The notes: generated by a model from the letters alone, not told the origin. A stretch of DNA of 64,000 nucleotides from Metaphire vulgaris (GCA_018105865.1 CM030852.1:12573845-12637844), one strand, 5' to 3'. Shown: positions 11,505 through 22,869, counted from the stretch's first letter. Made by a program: numbers and translations.

Positions 11505-11720
11505 TAGTATAAATACTTTAAGGTGGCAACCGCGGATGAGAAAGGAGGAGCCAAGCGCTCATCTTCTTTTGACGGACGCGTCTATAAATAGACGAATAAC
11601 CATGACTAGAGAGAGAACTTTCGAATAGCAGACGCTTTCAACAGCTTCAGACTTTGGTCGGCTGTGGAATCGAAAACAGATGCATCGTGATGGTCGTCGC
11701 TCGCATGGTTTGTGGTAAGA
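11505..11720 (+). promoter_or_regulatory. Possible orphan core promoter
   Basis: TATA-like strings GTATAAATAC (about 11,509) and CTATAAATA (11,582-11,590) precede a GA-rich leader. No open frame follows, so this may be the promoter of a decayed element, or chance. Confidence 0.2.
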
Positions 11721-11845
11721 CGCTGATATGTATTTAGTTTTAAGACGGCGTAGAAATTAATATAGCGAAATGCCGTGCTATAGTGTCAGCATTGATAATT
11801 AATTAACTAGTTCACTTCGTTCCAGTACTCGATTACTGTTGTATG

Positions 11846-12010
11846 TCCCTCCTCCGCTGAAGACTGCAAAGCTAGGCGAAAGATCCATCAGTCGAGGGAA
11901 CCCGCATCTCTGGAACTCTCTCCCTGAATATGTCACCAAGGCCACCTCCTACGAAGTTTTCTCTAGGAACCTCAAGACGCACTTATTTATTTTATCGTAT
12001 GCGTGTTGAT
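11846..12010 (+). mobile_element. CR1/L2-like LINE reverse transcriptase C-terminus, fragment
   Basis: Translation gives a typical non-LTR RT tail: HLWNSLPEYVTKATSYEVF followed by SRNLKTHLF, ending at TGA near 12,009, then AAAGCGCT as in LINE 3' UTRs. 5'-truncated and inactive. Confidence 0.75.
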
Positions 12011-12441
12011 GTAAAGCGCTCTTGTTTTTGACTGTTAGCCATGCTACTGCGATGCATAAATTGTCCGGGATAGAATAGAATAGTTCATTTATATCAGCAA
12101 TTTGATTAAAAATTGAAAGTCTTTAACTATTTTTCTCTAACAATCATTACACGAATCAGTATATAAGCTTACAGATCAGCAAAAACATCAACGCAAATGC
12201 TACCGACTGAGCCACCGGGGGTCAATACATTACAGTTACACTATCATAACTGTATCTAATGAAGAAAATGACTAAATTACTTTACGAAGAAGGGGTACAC
12301 CAGTGTAGGAACATGAAACCGGGGCATGCTAATGTCTTTGCCCTGGAAAGCCAGAAGAGAGGAGGAAAGGTCCGTGAGAGCAATTAGAGTACATCAATTA
12401 GACGAAATAATGCCAATAACGTTTTCAGCGGACGTTCACAA

Positions 12442-12955
12442 TAGAGATGTGCGGGTACAGCAAAATGCCTACCCTACTCGTACCCGTGAAAAAACTTTTT
12501 TACCCTACCCTACCCGTACCCGCTAGCGCTATACTCTACCCGACCCGTACCCGCAAGCTGTGTACCTTACCCTACCCGTACCCGTAGCCGACATTGGTTG
12601 GAATTTGGAACATTTCACACTGATATTCAATCCTGATGTCAGATGACGTCATCTGTATTTCCTTTATGCTTTCAGTAAGTAAAATGCTTGCTGTCTGACA
12701 AACTGAACGCAATATACAAGTTACACTAATACACTTTACTCAATAATATTTTTTCTATTACTGCATTGCTAATTTGCTATAGTAGTGAGAAATGAAAATA
12801 TAATTTTTCGGGTAAAACGGGTATACCGATACCCGTAGCGCTATACCCGTACCCGAAAAATGTGTACCCTACCCTACCCGTACCCGCGGGTACGGGTACG
12901 GGTACGGGTACGGGTAGGGTATACCCGCGGGTACGGGTATACCCGCACATCCCTA
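12442..12955. mobile_element. hAT element built of TACCCG-type repeats
   Basis: Ends TAGAGATGTGCGGGTA and TACCCGCACATCCCTA, with a perfect 8-bp target duplication GTTCACAA (12,434-12,441 and 12,956-12,963). The 514-base interior has two arrays of TACCCG/CGGGTA hexamers, which can pair with each other, around a unique 200-bp segment. Relics of the same family lie at 54,034-54,418 and 59,578-59,962. Confidence 0.85.
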
Positions 12956-13259
12956 GTTCACAACCAACGTAAACTGAGAAGAATAGAACCTTTTGACCTT
13001 TCACAATAACACTTCCTGTCAATCAGCATGCATAGCCTACACACAAATAGTCAATCGTAGCTACTCGCTAATGCCATGTATACGCTTGTATGCTGTTAGT
13101 CTCGTTGTACGCAAGGAAACTGTACCTACAAATGTGTGTCTCAAACAAAATACGCAGTTGACATACGCACATATTGGCGAAGCCACGGGGGTGAGGGGTG
13201 GGCCTCTATATTCTGGCTAGGGGTAAGTCGTGGAATTTGAGTAAAACCGTCGGCGTTAA

Positions 13260-13331
13260 CCCCTTAACTGGGTATTTAACTGTAACTCAATGTAAAATGG
13301 ACGGATATATCCGGGGTCCCCAGTTAAGGGG
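13260..13331. mobile_element. 72-bp TTAA miniature element, copy 3
   Basis: Identical length to copies 1 and 2, ends CCCCTTAACTGGG / CCCCAGTTAAGGGG, with perfect TTAA on both sides (13,256-13,259 and 13,332-13,335). Confidence 0.85.
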
Positions 13332-14056
13332 TTAAAAGCAGTGCATGGCCTTGATGACCTCTGGAATGTGGATGGATTTTAAAGCGGTTTAATAGGCTAA
13401 GTTAGCCTGTATGAAACCACTGCAGTAACTTTCTACGTTCAATATAACTTGGCTTTCCCCAGATATATCTTTGAATCCGTTTACGGTTTCTACAGATGAT
13501 CTAGATTTAGGACTGTTTTGGGGGCTAAATGAATTTAACGATAACTATTTCAATGTTACGCGAGTCAACAGGTTTCGCTTTCACAACATTTGAGAAGCTT
13601 GGACTTTGGAGTATAGAGACCTAAAGAGAAACTTTTAATTTGTTTTTAAAACGAGCATGGAGGTTTTAGATAAAGGTATTATGGTTTAAAGATAGTTGTT
13701 CGTGTACCACGTGGTTATACTGCTTAAACATGAGTTGTTGAATATGTTTAGTTATACAGTGACAAGGAAAACAGGAAAATACTGCGTGGTTATAAGCATT
13801 GGTACTAATCTTCTGTGCTAGTTTTTCCGTTTCGTAACAAGAACATCGCTACAGTTTTGTTAATGCTACGGCCACTCTCAAAGTAATGTCGCAACACAGT
13901 GACTAAGAAGTCATGATGTACGGGTCTTAGGGAAAAGATAATAATGATAAGGCTGTCATCTGCTCTCATTCAGAAAATACTTTGAAAATTTGAAAATACG
14001 GATACTTTCTTTGTCTTTGTGAGTATTTGAAGTGATATATTTTATTCGACACAAAA

Positions 14057-16165
14057 ATGGGGGAATGCATCAAAGAATTTTGCCGTCAATTGATAAATCG
14101 CCCATTCCACGAAGAAAATATTGGGGTTGGTAGCATTTTTGAACTTCCGCTAATATACTCCATTGAAAACATCACAGACGTTGATACAATGGTTTTCAGT
14201 ACACATATTACTATTCTACCTTCAAGCACAATAGATCACGAGCAACGAAATTCATCGGAACGTCTTGGTAATGCAGTTGAACTTGAAACTTACTTTTCAA
14301 AAACTAGAGAATTTTGGCCGAAAAAGACAGAACTAAGATTGGATTCGACAAACAGTCGCCCTGGATTCACTCGACTGATCCTCGCCAATGAAAGTGGAGT
14401 CTACACGCGCCGTGATGTTAGACGAGACGTCCAAGACGGAGCAAGTCGAAAAGCTGTGCTAATCCCGAAATCTCAAATGCACCAAATTGTCAAAAGTGTC
14501 ACACTCGAGACGAAGAGAGACTTGCACAGCACAATGGTGGCATATACCTCAGTAATCAAGCCAAATTTGTCAGAGAATGATGTGCATGACTATGAAGATT
14601 TCACGATGGATTGGGTCAATTGCATACATTGCCAGTTCTGGCCAAACGAAGCCGATGAATGGATTTGTCGAAAACGTCGATATGGTTGGCCAACGCCTGG
14701 CACCATTGACATGATAGTCAATGACGGATGTTTTTTGATTAGTAAGCCTAAGTTGAATCACCCAGATGATGATCAATTTCGATTCAGTTTCTCTAAAGCA
14801 GAATTGAATCTAATTCATAGCTGGAACAATGTTCAAACGCATATTTACCATATTCTACGCCTCATAAAAAGGGATGTTGTTAAGAAATGCGGTGGAAAAG
14901 ACGCCTGCCATTTGAAAACGAACCACTTTAAGACACTGATGTTCTGGTCGAGTGAGAAAAATCCTCCAGAATTCTGGGAAATGAGCAATCTTGCGACTTC
15001 ATTGAGAACCTTGCTTTGTACCATGATCGAATGGCTGATTGAGAAAGATTGTCCAAACTATTTCATTTCAAGTTATAATCTGTGGGATTATTTATCATAT
15101 GACTGGAATTTTGATGAGGAAGTTCACGTCATCCTTTGGTCAATTGAGCACGTTCAAGTTTATATTGATGAAGCTCGCTCTTTGCTTACTAAATCAATCG
15201 GTCATAGAGATAATGTGACAAGACTATTAATTCCAAACAAATTGTTTTTTATTATACAAATGAGGTTTTATCATGCACATATTTTGAATCCTTGTTTACC
15301 AGGAAGACAAAAATATTCAGTCATCGGATCTTTTGATCAAAGTGAATGTGTCTGCTCTTACTTTTCAAGTTTGCATGATGCAATAAGCAGACACAAGTTC
15401 ATTGTCTCCATGCATTGTGAAGGTAGTTTAAAGTGGGACTTAGATGAAGAGATCCTACATTGTTTCAAGCAATGTAGAAACACACCATTTGAGGGATTCA
15501 CAGAATTGTTGATTTCACTTTCTGATAACGGTCACGAAATTACCAAACAAATTCTGGAGACTAGTATTTGTCAACATAATGTTGAAGGCCACAGTGAAGC
15601 AATCCACAACAAAATATTTGAACTTTTCAATTCTATGACTGACAATCCATTTCTGATAATTTCTTACGCATACGAGGCTAACTTTCATTATACAGGATTC
15701 CTGGATAGTCCTGATTTCAAGGGGCATTGTAGGCGGGCATTAGAATTGTGCCAGGAAGCATTGAAAAAATGCGATGATCTTCGAAGCAATACGACTTTCT
15801 GGGTATCAGTCATCACAGAATTGTTTCCAGTAGTAGTAGCAAAAGGTTGGCTAAGTATTTTTGATAAGTACATCATTGCTGCGTTAAAGTCATACTTCAG
15901 TTCTGACGAAGAGTTTGAAAACTCGAATTTTGTCATTCATTTCAGCCCTGAACATTTTCTAAAGTACGTCAGGGTACAATGCATGAGAATACTCGGCTAT
16001 CCGTTCGATGAAGACGACGAAATCAACAATGTGGTAAATAATTGGGAGATAAATCCGACTACAGATATATTACGAAAAGCGCTTATTTACAGCATGAGGG
16101 AGAACCACACAGACCTGTGGAATTATCTTGACGATTGTGAGAACCTGCACGCTATGGCATGCTAA
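14057..16165 (+). CDS. Mab-21 domain protein, cGAS-like nucleotidyltransferase family (intact)
   Basis: A single-exon gene of 702 codons with a good start context (AAAAATGG). Residues 25-26 are the GS of the nucleotidyltransferase motif (GVGSIFELP), D41-V-D43 are the metal-binding acidic pair, and D185 (MDWVNC) is a candidate third acidic residue, so the catalytic set looks complete. A C-x-x-C..WP segment (189-196), RRYGWPTPGTID and the Mab-21 core (FSFSKAEL, HSWNNVQ, ILRLIKRDVVKKCGGKDAC, TLMFW) follow. The region after about residue 500 (DNPFLIISYAYEANFHYTGF, then a helical part) is shared with the frameshifted neighbour; I assign no domain to it. Related animal proteins (cGLRs) sense nucleic acids and make cyclic dinucleotides. 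That activity here is inference; some Mab-21 proteins have no known enzymatic role. Confidence 0.85.
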   Translation: MGECIKEFCRQLINRPFHEENIGVGSIFELPLIYSIENITDVDTMVFSTHITILPSSTIDHEQRNSSERLGNAVELETYFSKTREFWPKKTELRLDSTNSRPGFTRLILANESGVYTRRDVRRDVQDGASRKAVLIPKSQMHQIVKSVTLETKRDLHSTMVAYTSVIKPNLSENDVHDYEDFTMDWVNCIHCQFWPNEADEWICRKRRYGWPTPGTIDMIVNDGCFLISKPKLNHPDDDQFRFSFSKAELNLIHSWNNVQTHIYHILRLIKRDVVKKCGGKDACHLKTNHFKTLMFWSSEKNPPEFWEMSNLATSLRTLLCTMIEWLIEKDCPNYFISSYNLWDYLSYDWNFDEEVHVILWSIEHVQVYIDEARSLLTKSIGHRDNVTRLLIPNKLFFIIQMRFYHAHILNPCLPGRQKYSVIGSFDQSECVCSYFSSLHDAISRHKFIVSMHCEGSLKWDLDEEILHCFKQCRNTPFEGFTELLISLSDNGHEITKQILETSICQHNVEGHSEAIHNKIFELFNSMTDNPFLIISYAYEANFHYTGFLDSPDFKGHCRRALELCQEALKKCDDLRSNTTFWVSVITELFPVVVAKGWLSIFDKYIIAALKSYFSSDEEFENSNFVIHFSPEHFLKYVRVQCMRILGYPFDEDDEINNVVNNWEINPTTDILRKALIYSMRENHTDLWNYLDDCENLHAMAC

Positions 16166-16780
16166 TGACCGCAAAGCTGTATACATGTAGAGTAGCTGAA
16201 CTCTTAGTGTTGCTGAACTTTCACAGTAGCTGAATTACTATGCGCTTAGGCCAATAATATAATTCATTGTCGAACGACTGCGTATAATAGTTGAGAATTT
16301 TTCGCAGTTTCGTCTTATATTACACTTTTGACGGTCGATATCACTAAACGGTGTATATTTGCGCCGTTCTGTATCCTAGAGCGGTACGGTCGGTCTCATT
16401 ATAAACAACTCGGCATATTGTTTCAACATCTGTTGCAGCATTTCTCCTTTCCTCGATGAATGATTAAGCAACATTACTTTGCACGCAGTCGCCGTTCAGC
16501 CTTAGGGAAGTAACAAGGAGAGCTAGCATTTAAAGACTGGTGGATTGTAGGCTACACTTCCAATAAAATATAAACTGTTTTATGATCCGAAATGCAAAGG
16601 CCTTTGACTTATGCATTTTTGACATTTCTATTTCATTTTGTACCATGTACCCGCGTTGGTTAACACTGTAGTTTGAACGCAGTATACATTTAACTGAAAA
16701 AGTTTGAAGCATCGTATTTCTTTGACAACATCGACCGAATATAGTCAAGAGACTTTTTGGCTAAAGTCTTCAGTCTAGAT
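16166..16780. other. Spacer 3' of the intact Mab-21 gene
   Basis: AT-rich sequence with short, unconserved open frames. I see no gene or clear repeat. Confidence 0.4.
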
Positions 16781-16906
16781 ATCGACTCTTTGCATTCTAA
16801 CGAAGGTTATTCCAATACTCGTAGCCTACTTCTTTATACGTCTATTGCCTCTAGTTACAACGACACTGACGCTGGTGTGGAGTATGAAGTGCTATCGCTG
16901 AAGGAA
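16780..16906 (+). pseudogene. Diverged relic of a propeller-family exon 1
   Basis: One frame reads SIASSYNDTDAG then VEYEVLSLKE, alignable with SFASFHYDSVTD and TEYEVISLEK of the other exon 1 copies. It ends in phase 1 before a GTGTGT donor-like site. There is no in-frame ATG, and no exon 2 follows on this strand before the pogo-like element. Confidence 0.4.
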
Positions 16907-18133
16907 AGTGTGTTACAATGATACTGTAATAAACGGACGAAGGTCGTAGGCCTACTAGGCTATTGTAGAGATATTTTGTGAGATATATCATATAGGGTAA
17001 ACTAATGGAACCCTGGCCATCCATTACAATCCTGGCCACTTTTGAAATGCTACTTATGCGCGATAATTGTGCTTTGCGCATTAACGTCTTTGAAATCTAG
17101 GCATTTTTTTCTGCGTTCTATTCGCCGAAAATATTTTAAATATTTTTGGTTTTGCTAATTTCGAGGTTTTTTCGTATCAAAGTTTGAGCATTTAGAAGTG
17201 AGTTTCAACAACATATTTGACAGAATAAACCTTTTCAAATTACATTTATGGTCGTTTAACGTCATTTATTATTACTGTAGCGCTTAAATTTTGTAAATAT
17301 AACACTCTAGACTATTTGCTGAAAATTTTGAGGCATCCGATCGTCGACGGAGCGTTTGAGACCAGCGAAACTAACGTCTGTCTGTTTAATACAAACCTGG
17401 TCGAAATTTTACATAATTCTGGCCAGTTTGCCCAGCTCAGGGTTGGTGTTCTTGTTGCCAGAATTAGTTTAAACGCAAACAGTATGCACTTGGTGATGTG
17501 ATAATAGCAAATGTTTGCTTATATACATGTTTGCTTATATACATGTACATGATGATTATGATTTATATTTACAATAGATAATTCAATACTTTTTATTCCT
17601 TGTGCCAGTTTGCTTATTTTCTTATTAGCCTATTAAAAATTTTCCTACTGTTTTGGCATGGCAGGTATATTTATCAAGTATGGGATACTTCATGGTCAGT
17701 GTATTATATAGGCCTCATAGGGGGGAAATTCCGTCCTCAAACCTCAATCCCCAGATCCCAACACCGACACAAATTTTTGCATTGAACTGAGTCTCTTCCT
17801 CTAGCCAAGTCAATCCCCCAAAGGCCTGGAGTCTTACTTGTTTTCTGGCAGCTAAGCTTGGAATGACCTGGTCTTTTGCGGATGGATTTGAAGTACCATC
17901 AATTGATACCCTTGAGTGTTAGAAATGGTGCTATAGAAGTGCATAACTATTATTATTATTTATTATTAAAATGAAATATGTAAGAATTTGTTTTAGTACT
18001 GATTGTTACAGATTTTACAGCAATCACTTGTCTTGATTTTATAGGATTTTTGCATCTATCTCTAACATTTTATTATGGGTAAACATAAGATGAACAGCCA
18101 TTCTCTAGGCAATTCAAAGACCACTGGGCCTTT

Positions 18134-18862
18134 ATGTGTAAAGAAAACACACACACAAAACGAGGGAAATGCTTAAATTGGACAGATGACAATATGAAAT
18201 CGGCAGTCAGTGCTGTGACAAGTCGCATCATGTCACAGAGAAGGGCGAGCCAAATGTTTGAAATACCCCGATGTACACTACACACTCGGGTGGCTGGTAA
18301 GACCAGCTTAAGTGCACGTCCAGGTCATCCAACAAAATTATCTTTTGAGCAGGAAATGAAACTAGTGGATTATGCTGGAAACAGGGCTTCTCTTGGCATT
18401 GGTTTTGGAAAGCGACCTTTCTTTGTTTATGCAAGCCAATTTGCAGAAAAGTTTGGAGTAAAATTCGTGAATGGATTGCCTTCAGAACAGTGGTGGAGTG
18501 GTGTAAAACGACGCCATCCTGAATTACGACTTCGACAGCCTGAAGGAACAGCGGCTGTGAGACATAAATGCATGGAAGACAGTCTAAGAATAAAATGCCA
18601 AGAGGATGCAAATAATTCAAAAGCCTGCATTGCACCTATTCTGCAGCAAAGCAAAGATGAATCATCAACACAGATCAGCAAAGATTTTAAGAAACCACTG
18701 ATGACGGGTGAGACTACAAAAGAGCAAAGAAAGGTCAAGCCGGAATTAAAAATTACAGATAAACATGTTGGCAAAGTAAACCAATATAGCGGAAACTATC
18801 AGGCAGCACATTCAAGTGTGTATACTTCTGGATGTCAAGAAAGGAAACCAAAAAGAGAATGA
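18134..18862 (+). CDS. Transposase N-terminal region: psq-type HTH plus CENP-B-type HTH, DDE domain missing
   Basis: 242 codons. Residues about 12-50 (LNWTDDNMKSAVSAV, then RRASQMFEIPRCTL) are a psq-type helix-turn-helix. Residues about 65-125 (LSFEQEMKLVDYA, FAEKFGVKF, WWSGVKRRHPELRLRQPEG) are the second, CENP-B/Tc5-type domain of pogo/Tigger transposases. After KCMED, where the DDE catalytic domain normally starts, the sequence turns into a polar, lysine-rich tail of about 90 residues. Internal deletion is the likely cause. The product could still bind the element's ends; that it acts as a repressor is inference. Confidence 0.7.
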   Translation: MCKENTHTKRGKCLNWTDDNMKSAVSAVTSRIMSQRRASQMFEIPRCTLHTRVAGKTSLSARPGHPTKLSFEQEMKLVDYAGNRASLGIGFGKRPFFVYASQFAEKFGVKFVNGLPSEQWWSGVKRRHPELRLRQPEGTAAVRHKCMEDSLRIKCQEDANNSKACIAPILQQSKDESSTQISKDFKKPLMTGETTKEQRKVKPELKITDKHVGKVNQYSGNYQAAHSSVYTSGCQERKPKRE

Positions 18863-18904
18863 GTTGCAGTAGTACAACTAGGCCTAGTAGGAATCAGCAC
18901 AAGT

Positions 18905-19055
18905 CTGACTGTTGCTTTATTTGTATGAATCTGAAACTGATCAGCCAACAGAAGAATGGATTCAGTGCAGTGACTGTTTTCATGGGTTCATGAAGAGTGT
19001 GCTAATGTTGAGAACAATATATTTGTTTGTGAAAAGTGTGTATAGGCCTAATGTT
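18905..19055 (+). pseudogene. PHD-finger-like remnant of the transposase C-terminus
   Basis: Across two frames the sequence reads CCFICMN, then ETDQPTEEWIQCSDCFHGF, then ANVENNIFVCEKC: the spaced Cys/His pattern of a PHD finger, broken by at least two indels. Many invertebrate pogo/Tigger transposases end in such a finger. Confidence 0.5.
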
Positions 19056-19709
19056 CTTTGGTTGTATGCCAAAACATTTCTACCAAAATGTTTCTCTAAA
19101 TTTATATTTATTATAATTAGTTTAGTCTGCATTTTCTTCTTGCTGCGAGTTGTAAGACCTGATGTGATTTTTAGAGTAGCTCTAGATCAGAACTTCTAAG
19201 AACAGTTGCACTAATAAATTAGCATTAAAATTTTAAGCTTGTTCTCACAGAGACTCTTTGGACTGCATATACCTACACCAAATGTTTTATATCTTCAAAA
19301 CCTGAAGTTAGTTATGAATATTGTAGTTGTGTTTTAAATGGGCAATGACAGCCTCTATGATAGTCAATGAAAGCTGTTTGATTATTATTTTCAGCTGAGC
19401 TGACATCTAGTTTATTAAATAGGCCTAGTTAGGCTATTAATTGTTTTCAGAATTTTATTAAATATAAAATTAATGAATATTATATATTCTTGTAGCCTAC
19501 TGTATACTAGGCTAAATGCAAGACAAGTTCACTTAATGCAGCTGTTTTGTAGATCATAAATGATTATTTTACACAAAAATTTTATCCAGTAATGCCTTCT
19601 AAGCCACTTTAAATCATGCTAAGTTAATCATGCTAAGTTAAAAACGCATTTAATCCAATTTTCAGTACCCATAGTTCTTGTAAGTATGATTAAGTGGGTT
19701 TCCATAGTG

Positions 19710-20140
19710 CATGGAGGAGAACAACTTGAACAAGATCATGCCAAATACAGAAACAAGTCTACACCTGAATCTGCATGTTCTTAGATCTCCTTGCCTCACG
19801 GACCACTTTTAAAGATCAGAAATTTCTCACGGGCCACCTGAAAATTGAGAAAATCATGGCAAGCAAAAATTTCATCGGGTGTGATATTCGTTCCTCCCCA
19901 GTGCCCTGACAAGCAAAAGGGGCGTCACCTAATTTAATTGTGCTGCTTGCTCTAAAACATGTTGGGTCCGGGCACCCAAGGGGGTTAACCCCAACTCACC
20001 CATGGCAACGCCACTGACATGGAAAATATATATGTAATTTTTATTAGCGTTTTTAAGAATTTGCCGCGGCTACTAGGCACTAGCCCTCTCGCAGACCACT
20101 TTTGGTCGGCGGACCACGGGTTGAGACTTGAGAACCACTG
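19710..20140. mobile_element. hAT element nested in the pogo-like transposon
   Basis: The right end TTGAGAACCACTG is clear; the left end (CATGGAGG) is degenerate. The 8-bp duplication CCATAGTG is perfect (19,702-19,709 and 20,141-20,148). Length 431 bases. Confidence 0.75.
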
Positions 20141-20534
20141 CCATAGTGGATCATTCAAATTTTACAATGGTAATTTGACATCGCTTCGATAAAAGAGCTT
20201 GCTAAAATATTATGCTCTAATCCTGGCCACATGGCCAGGATTGAAATAATGTGGCCAGGAAATTGTGAATTTCTCGTTTTGCCGTTTTAATTCTTTTAAA
20301 ATAGAATTTTATACATTTTCTGACTTTAAAAGCATTTTTAGTAAATTTGCCGTCCGTTTCATGATATTATAGCGCAAAATTGGATAAAAATTGTACTGAC
20401 AACTGGTTTGGAGCTTTCAAACATTTAAGGTGGCCAGGATTCCATTAGTTTACCCTATGCTACTGCATTTGAAATTATAGGATTTGACAATGGGAACGAC
20501 TTTTGAAAGAAGTCAAGTGCATTGCCAAAATACC

Positions 20535-20536
<2 letters not shown>

Positions 20537-20601
<65 letters not shown>
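20537..20601. repeat. (TTA)n microsatellite
   Basis: About 65 uninterrupted bases of the ATT trinucleotide. Confidence 0.95.
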
Positions 20602-20723
20602 GGCTGACAATTTCTTGTGCGCCATAGTACCAACATGTCAACATGCATGAAAGCCTTACTGTGGCTAAAAATGCAGAATTTAGTGAATACATTTTATTCT
20701 TATATTGCTTTATCTTCACTTAC

Positions 20724-20847
20724 TTTTCTCCAGTGATGTCACTTCATATTCTGTATCGGTGTCGTTATCATAATAGATCGAAGCAAACGATCGATTTAAA
20801 TCAACGACCAACAGAAGAATCATTGCTCGAACGAAAAAAGACGAAAT
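20724..20847 (-). pseudogene. Orphan propeller-family exon 1 with lost start codon
   Basis: The 124-nt exon is otherwise well kept (SSFFVRAMILLLVVDLNRSF, then an acidic end TEYEVTSLEK) with a perfect GTAAGT donor at 20,718-20,723. The ATG has become ATT. No exon 2 follows on the minus strand (lower coordinates) before the pogo-like element. The flank at 20,970-21,085 matches the promoter-like region of P2 (29,210-29,345). Confidence 0.7.
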
Positions 20848-21119
20848 TTCGACCGAAAAAGATTTATCTCAACTTCAAGCAGTTTTTAAGTCAATATTTC
20901 ACTCACAAAACAATAGACAAACTTATTATGCCTCAAATATTTATTCCAGAAATAAAAATTCCGTCGGTCTGTCGCAACATAATAAATTATGTTGCGATGT
21001 TTATTTGAATAGGATATATTGTATAGTGACATAGCAAGTGAAACATCAAAGGTCAAAAAGACGTCATACGCCTTCAATTACTCTGCCCTGCAGTAAACTG
21101 AATGTTTGCCTGAAACAGA

Positions 21120-21120
21120 G

Positions 21121-21186
<66 letters not shown>

Positions 21187-21205
21187 CATATATATATATA
21201 CTATA
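21120..21205. repeat. (TA)n(TG)n(TA)n microsatellite
   Basis: Alternating TA, TG, TA blocks, about 85 bases. Confidence 0.95.
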
Positions 21206-21289
21206 TAGTTTATGATATATAGTTTATATTTAAGGATATTTACAGATTCATAACAATATGTTTCTGTCAGAGGAAACTGCAAAAACACA

Positions 21290-22540
21290 GCTTCTATTTT
21301 GTTTCTGATGGTCTGTGCCTAGCGGTCTCTGAACATTAAGCGTAAATTACTATTTATAAACTGTTGTCAATATATTGATTCCTTGAGTTGCCTCGGGCAT
21401 GTCGAGTCTTTGAAGTTTTGATCTTCGTTGTATGCATTGATTTTATGTTCGGCGTAGGCTAAAGCCATTTACAATATAATAAACAGCTGTGCTGCACATA
21501 AGGTCCACAATTATTGTTTGGCGTGGAATCGATGAATTTCTGACCATATTAAACAGATGTTCGTCATTGACATAAAGGCGGATTGTATTAGACAACGTGT
21601 CCTTCTAATGCACTACTACAATGCATTCTCGTTGAGTCCAAAAATTGGTCTGCTTTAGGCCTATTATGTTGTGATAGGCCTACTATACGTTTGAAGTGAA
21701 TAAAACCAACACCAGGAGCGCTTTGCCAGATTGCTTTTAAAAGTTCGAATGAGACTCTTGAAAGGCGCAGAACATAGGCCTACAGTCAGTAGAGTGCTTG
21801 GAAGCTCTTTGCTTTTTTCGTCCATCGAAGAATAATCGCTTTTCTATAGACAAAAGTATACTTTTCCTAAGATCACCGGGCATGCATTGTCCATCTCAGA
21901 CATCTGGGCACTGCCATTCTTCCGGCATATACCGTCTTTGCTCACATAGGCCTGGATGATAAGAGAAATAGACGGACATTCATTTGAATGTCATAACGGA
22001 GAGAAGTTATAGTGTAGCCGCTGTAGGAGATTTGAGAGGTGCCTACTACTTGGTCTGTATAGGAAATGGCTATTGATATCATATCGTACATAACGTTTTT
22101 TTGTATCGCCGTCACGAGTGTTCGTATAAGTTGAAACATAAGACGCAAATTCTGTTGATAGAAGCGTTCTCTGCAGTCGCATCCAGCTCTGACCCAATCT
22201 CGTAGACGGTGGACACAGTTCCACCGCAGACAATATCCGCGGATATACTCAGGTCGGACGGAACTGAGAGTGCATGGGTGCAGCTGTATCCATGGAAAAA
22301 ACACGGAGTGCACTGCACCCGCTGGAGGGCAAAAGCTGTGGCTGCAGTTAAATCCCTTGCGTCGGAGTCAGAAAGAGGAACAGTTAAAACAGATCAGTTT
22401 ATCAAATGGTCAGCGAAATGTACCCCTGCTAAAAAAAGTCGTTCCGACGGGCCTGAATATATTGCACCGCATACATTAACGACAGTTTGATTAAATTATT
22501 GTTGACAGATTAGTGACCAACTGATGGACTCCACGAGGGT
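21290..22540. other. Region homologous to 29.7-30.2 kb, then unassigned sequence
   Basis: 21,300-21,780 matches 29,725-30,190 (GTCTGTGCCTAGCGG..., TGTTGTCAATATATTGATTCC), so the block around the orphan exon is a duplicate of the P2 upstream region. 21,940-22,490 has open frames up to 123 codons on both strands (for example 22,209-22,490), none recognisable. Confidence 0.45.
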
Positions 22541-22544
22541 ACCG

Positions 22545-22700
22545 ACAAAGCCGGGAGGGAAACTGACAAAGCCGGGGAAAAGTCAGCTAGGGGGCTGCTG
22601 TTAGTTGATGTAGTATGCCAAAATTTCCGGGGGGGAATTTCAAATTTCCGGGAGAGAAAAAGGGCAATTCCCCCGGGGAACGACCTAGGTTAAACCCTGG
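22545..22700. repeat. Uninterrupted copy of the repeat split at 5.1-5.7 kb
   Basis: Reverse-oriented match to both flanks of the MITE at 5,231-5,623, ending GGTTAAACCCTGG. It provides the empty target site. Confidence 0.6.
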
Positions 22701-22869
22701 ATGGCGTTTACATTGACTTCTCATAACTAGTTTCATTCGTCATTCGCGCTGCCGGAACGGTTTCATTGACGAATCTTACTCGTTAATCTCAGCGAAAGTG
22801 TTAGTAGCAGATTAATGACAAGAAAATGACAAGGGTTCTCATACATGCACTTAATGGTCTTCAGTCAGT

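Larger units (their letters stand above)
16995..20455. mobile_element. Pogo-like DNA transposon with both ends intact
   Basis: 3,461 bases bounded by inverted repeats of about 25 bases starting GGGTAAACTAATGGAA, flanked by TA at 16,993-16,994 and 20,456-20,457. CTGGCCA motifs recur inside both ends (17,015-17,040 and a palindromic pair near 20,220-20,262), as expected for transposase binding sites. It encodes one protein with a transposase-type DNA-binding region (18,134-18,862) and a PHD-like remnant, but no DDE catalytic domain. A hAT element is nested at 19,710-20,140. TA duplication and DNA-binding domain type place it in Tc1/mariner-pogo. Confidence 0.82.

Noticed and set aside
12777..13022. 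Proline/valine-rich frame PVPVPVPA
   Set aside because: It is a translation of the TACCCG hexamer array and of no protein significance.
20513..20719. Poly-isoleucine frame
   Set aside because: Translation of the (TTA)n microsatellite.
22209..22490. 93-codon frame with a basic, serine-rich end
   Set aside because: No homology I can recognise and frames are open on both strands; kept only as an unassigned region.
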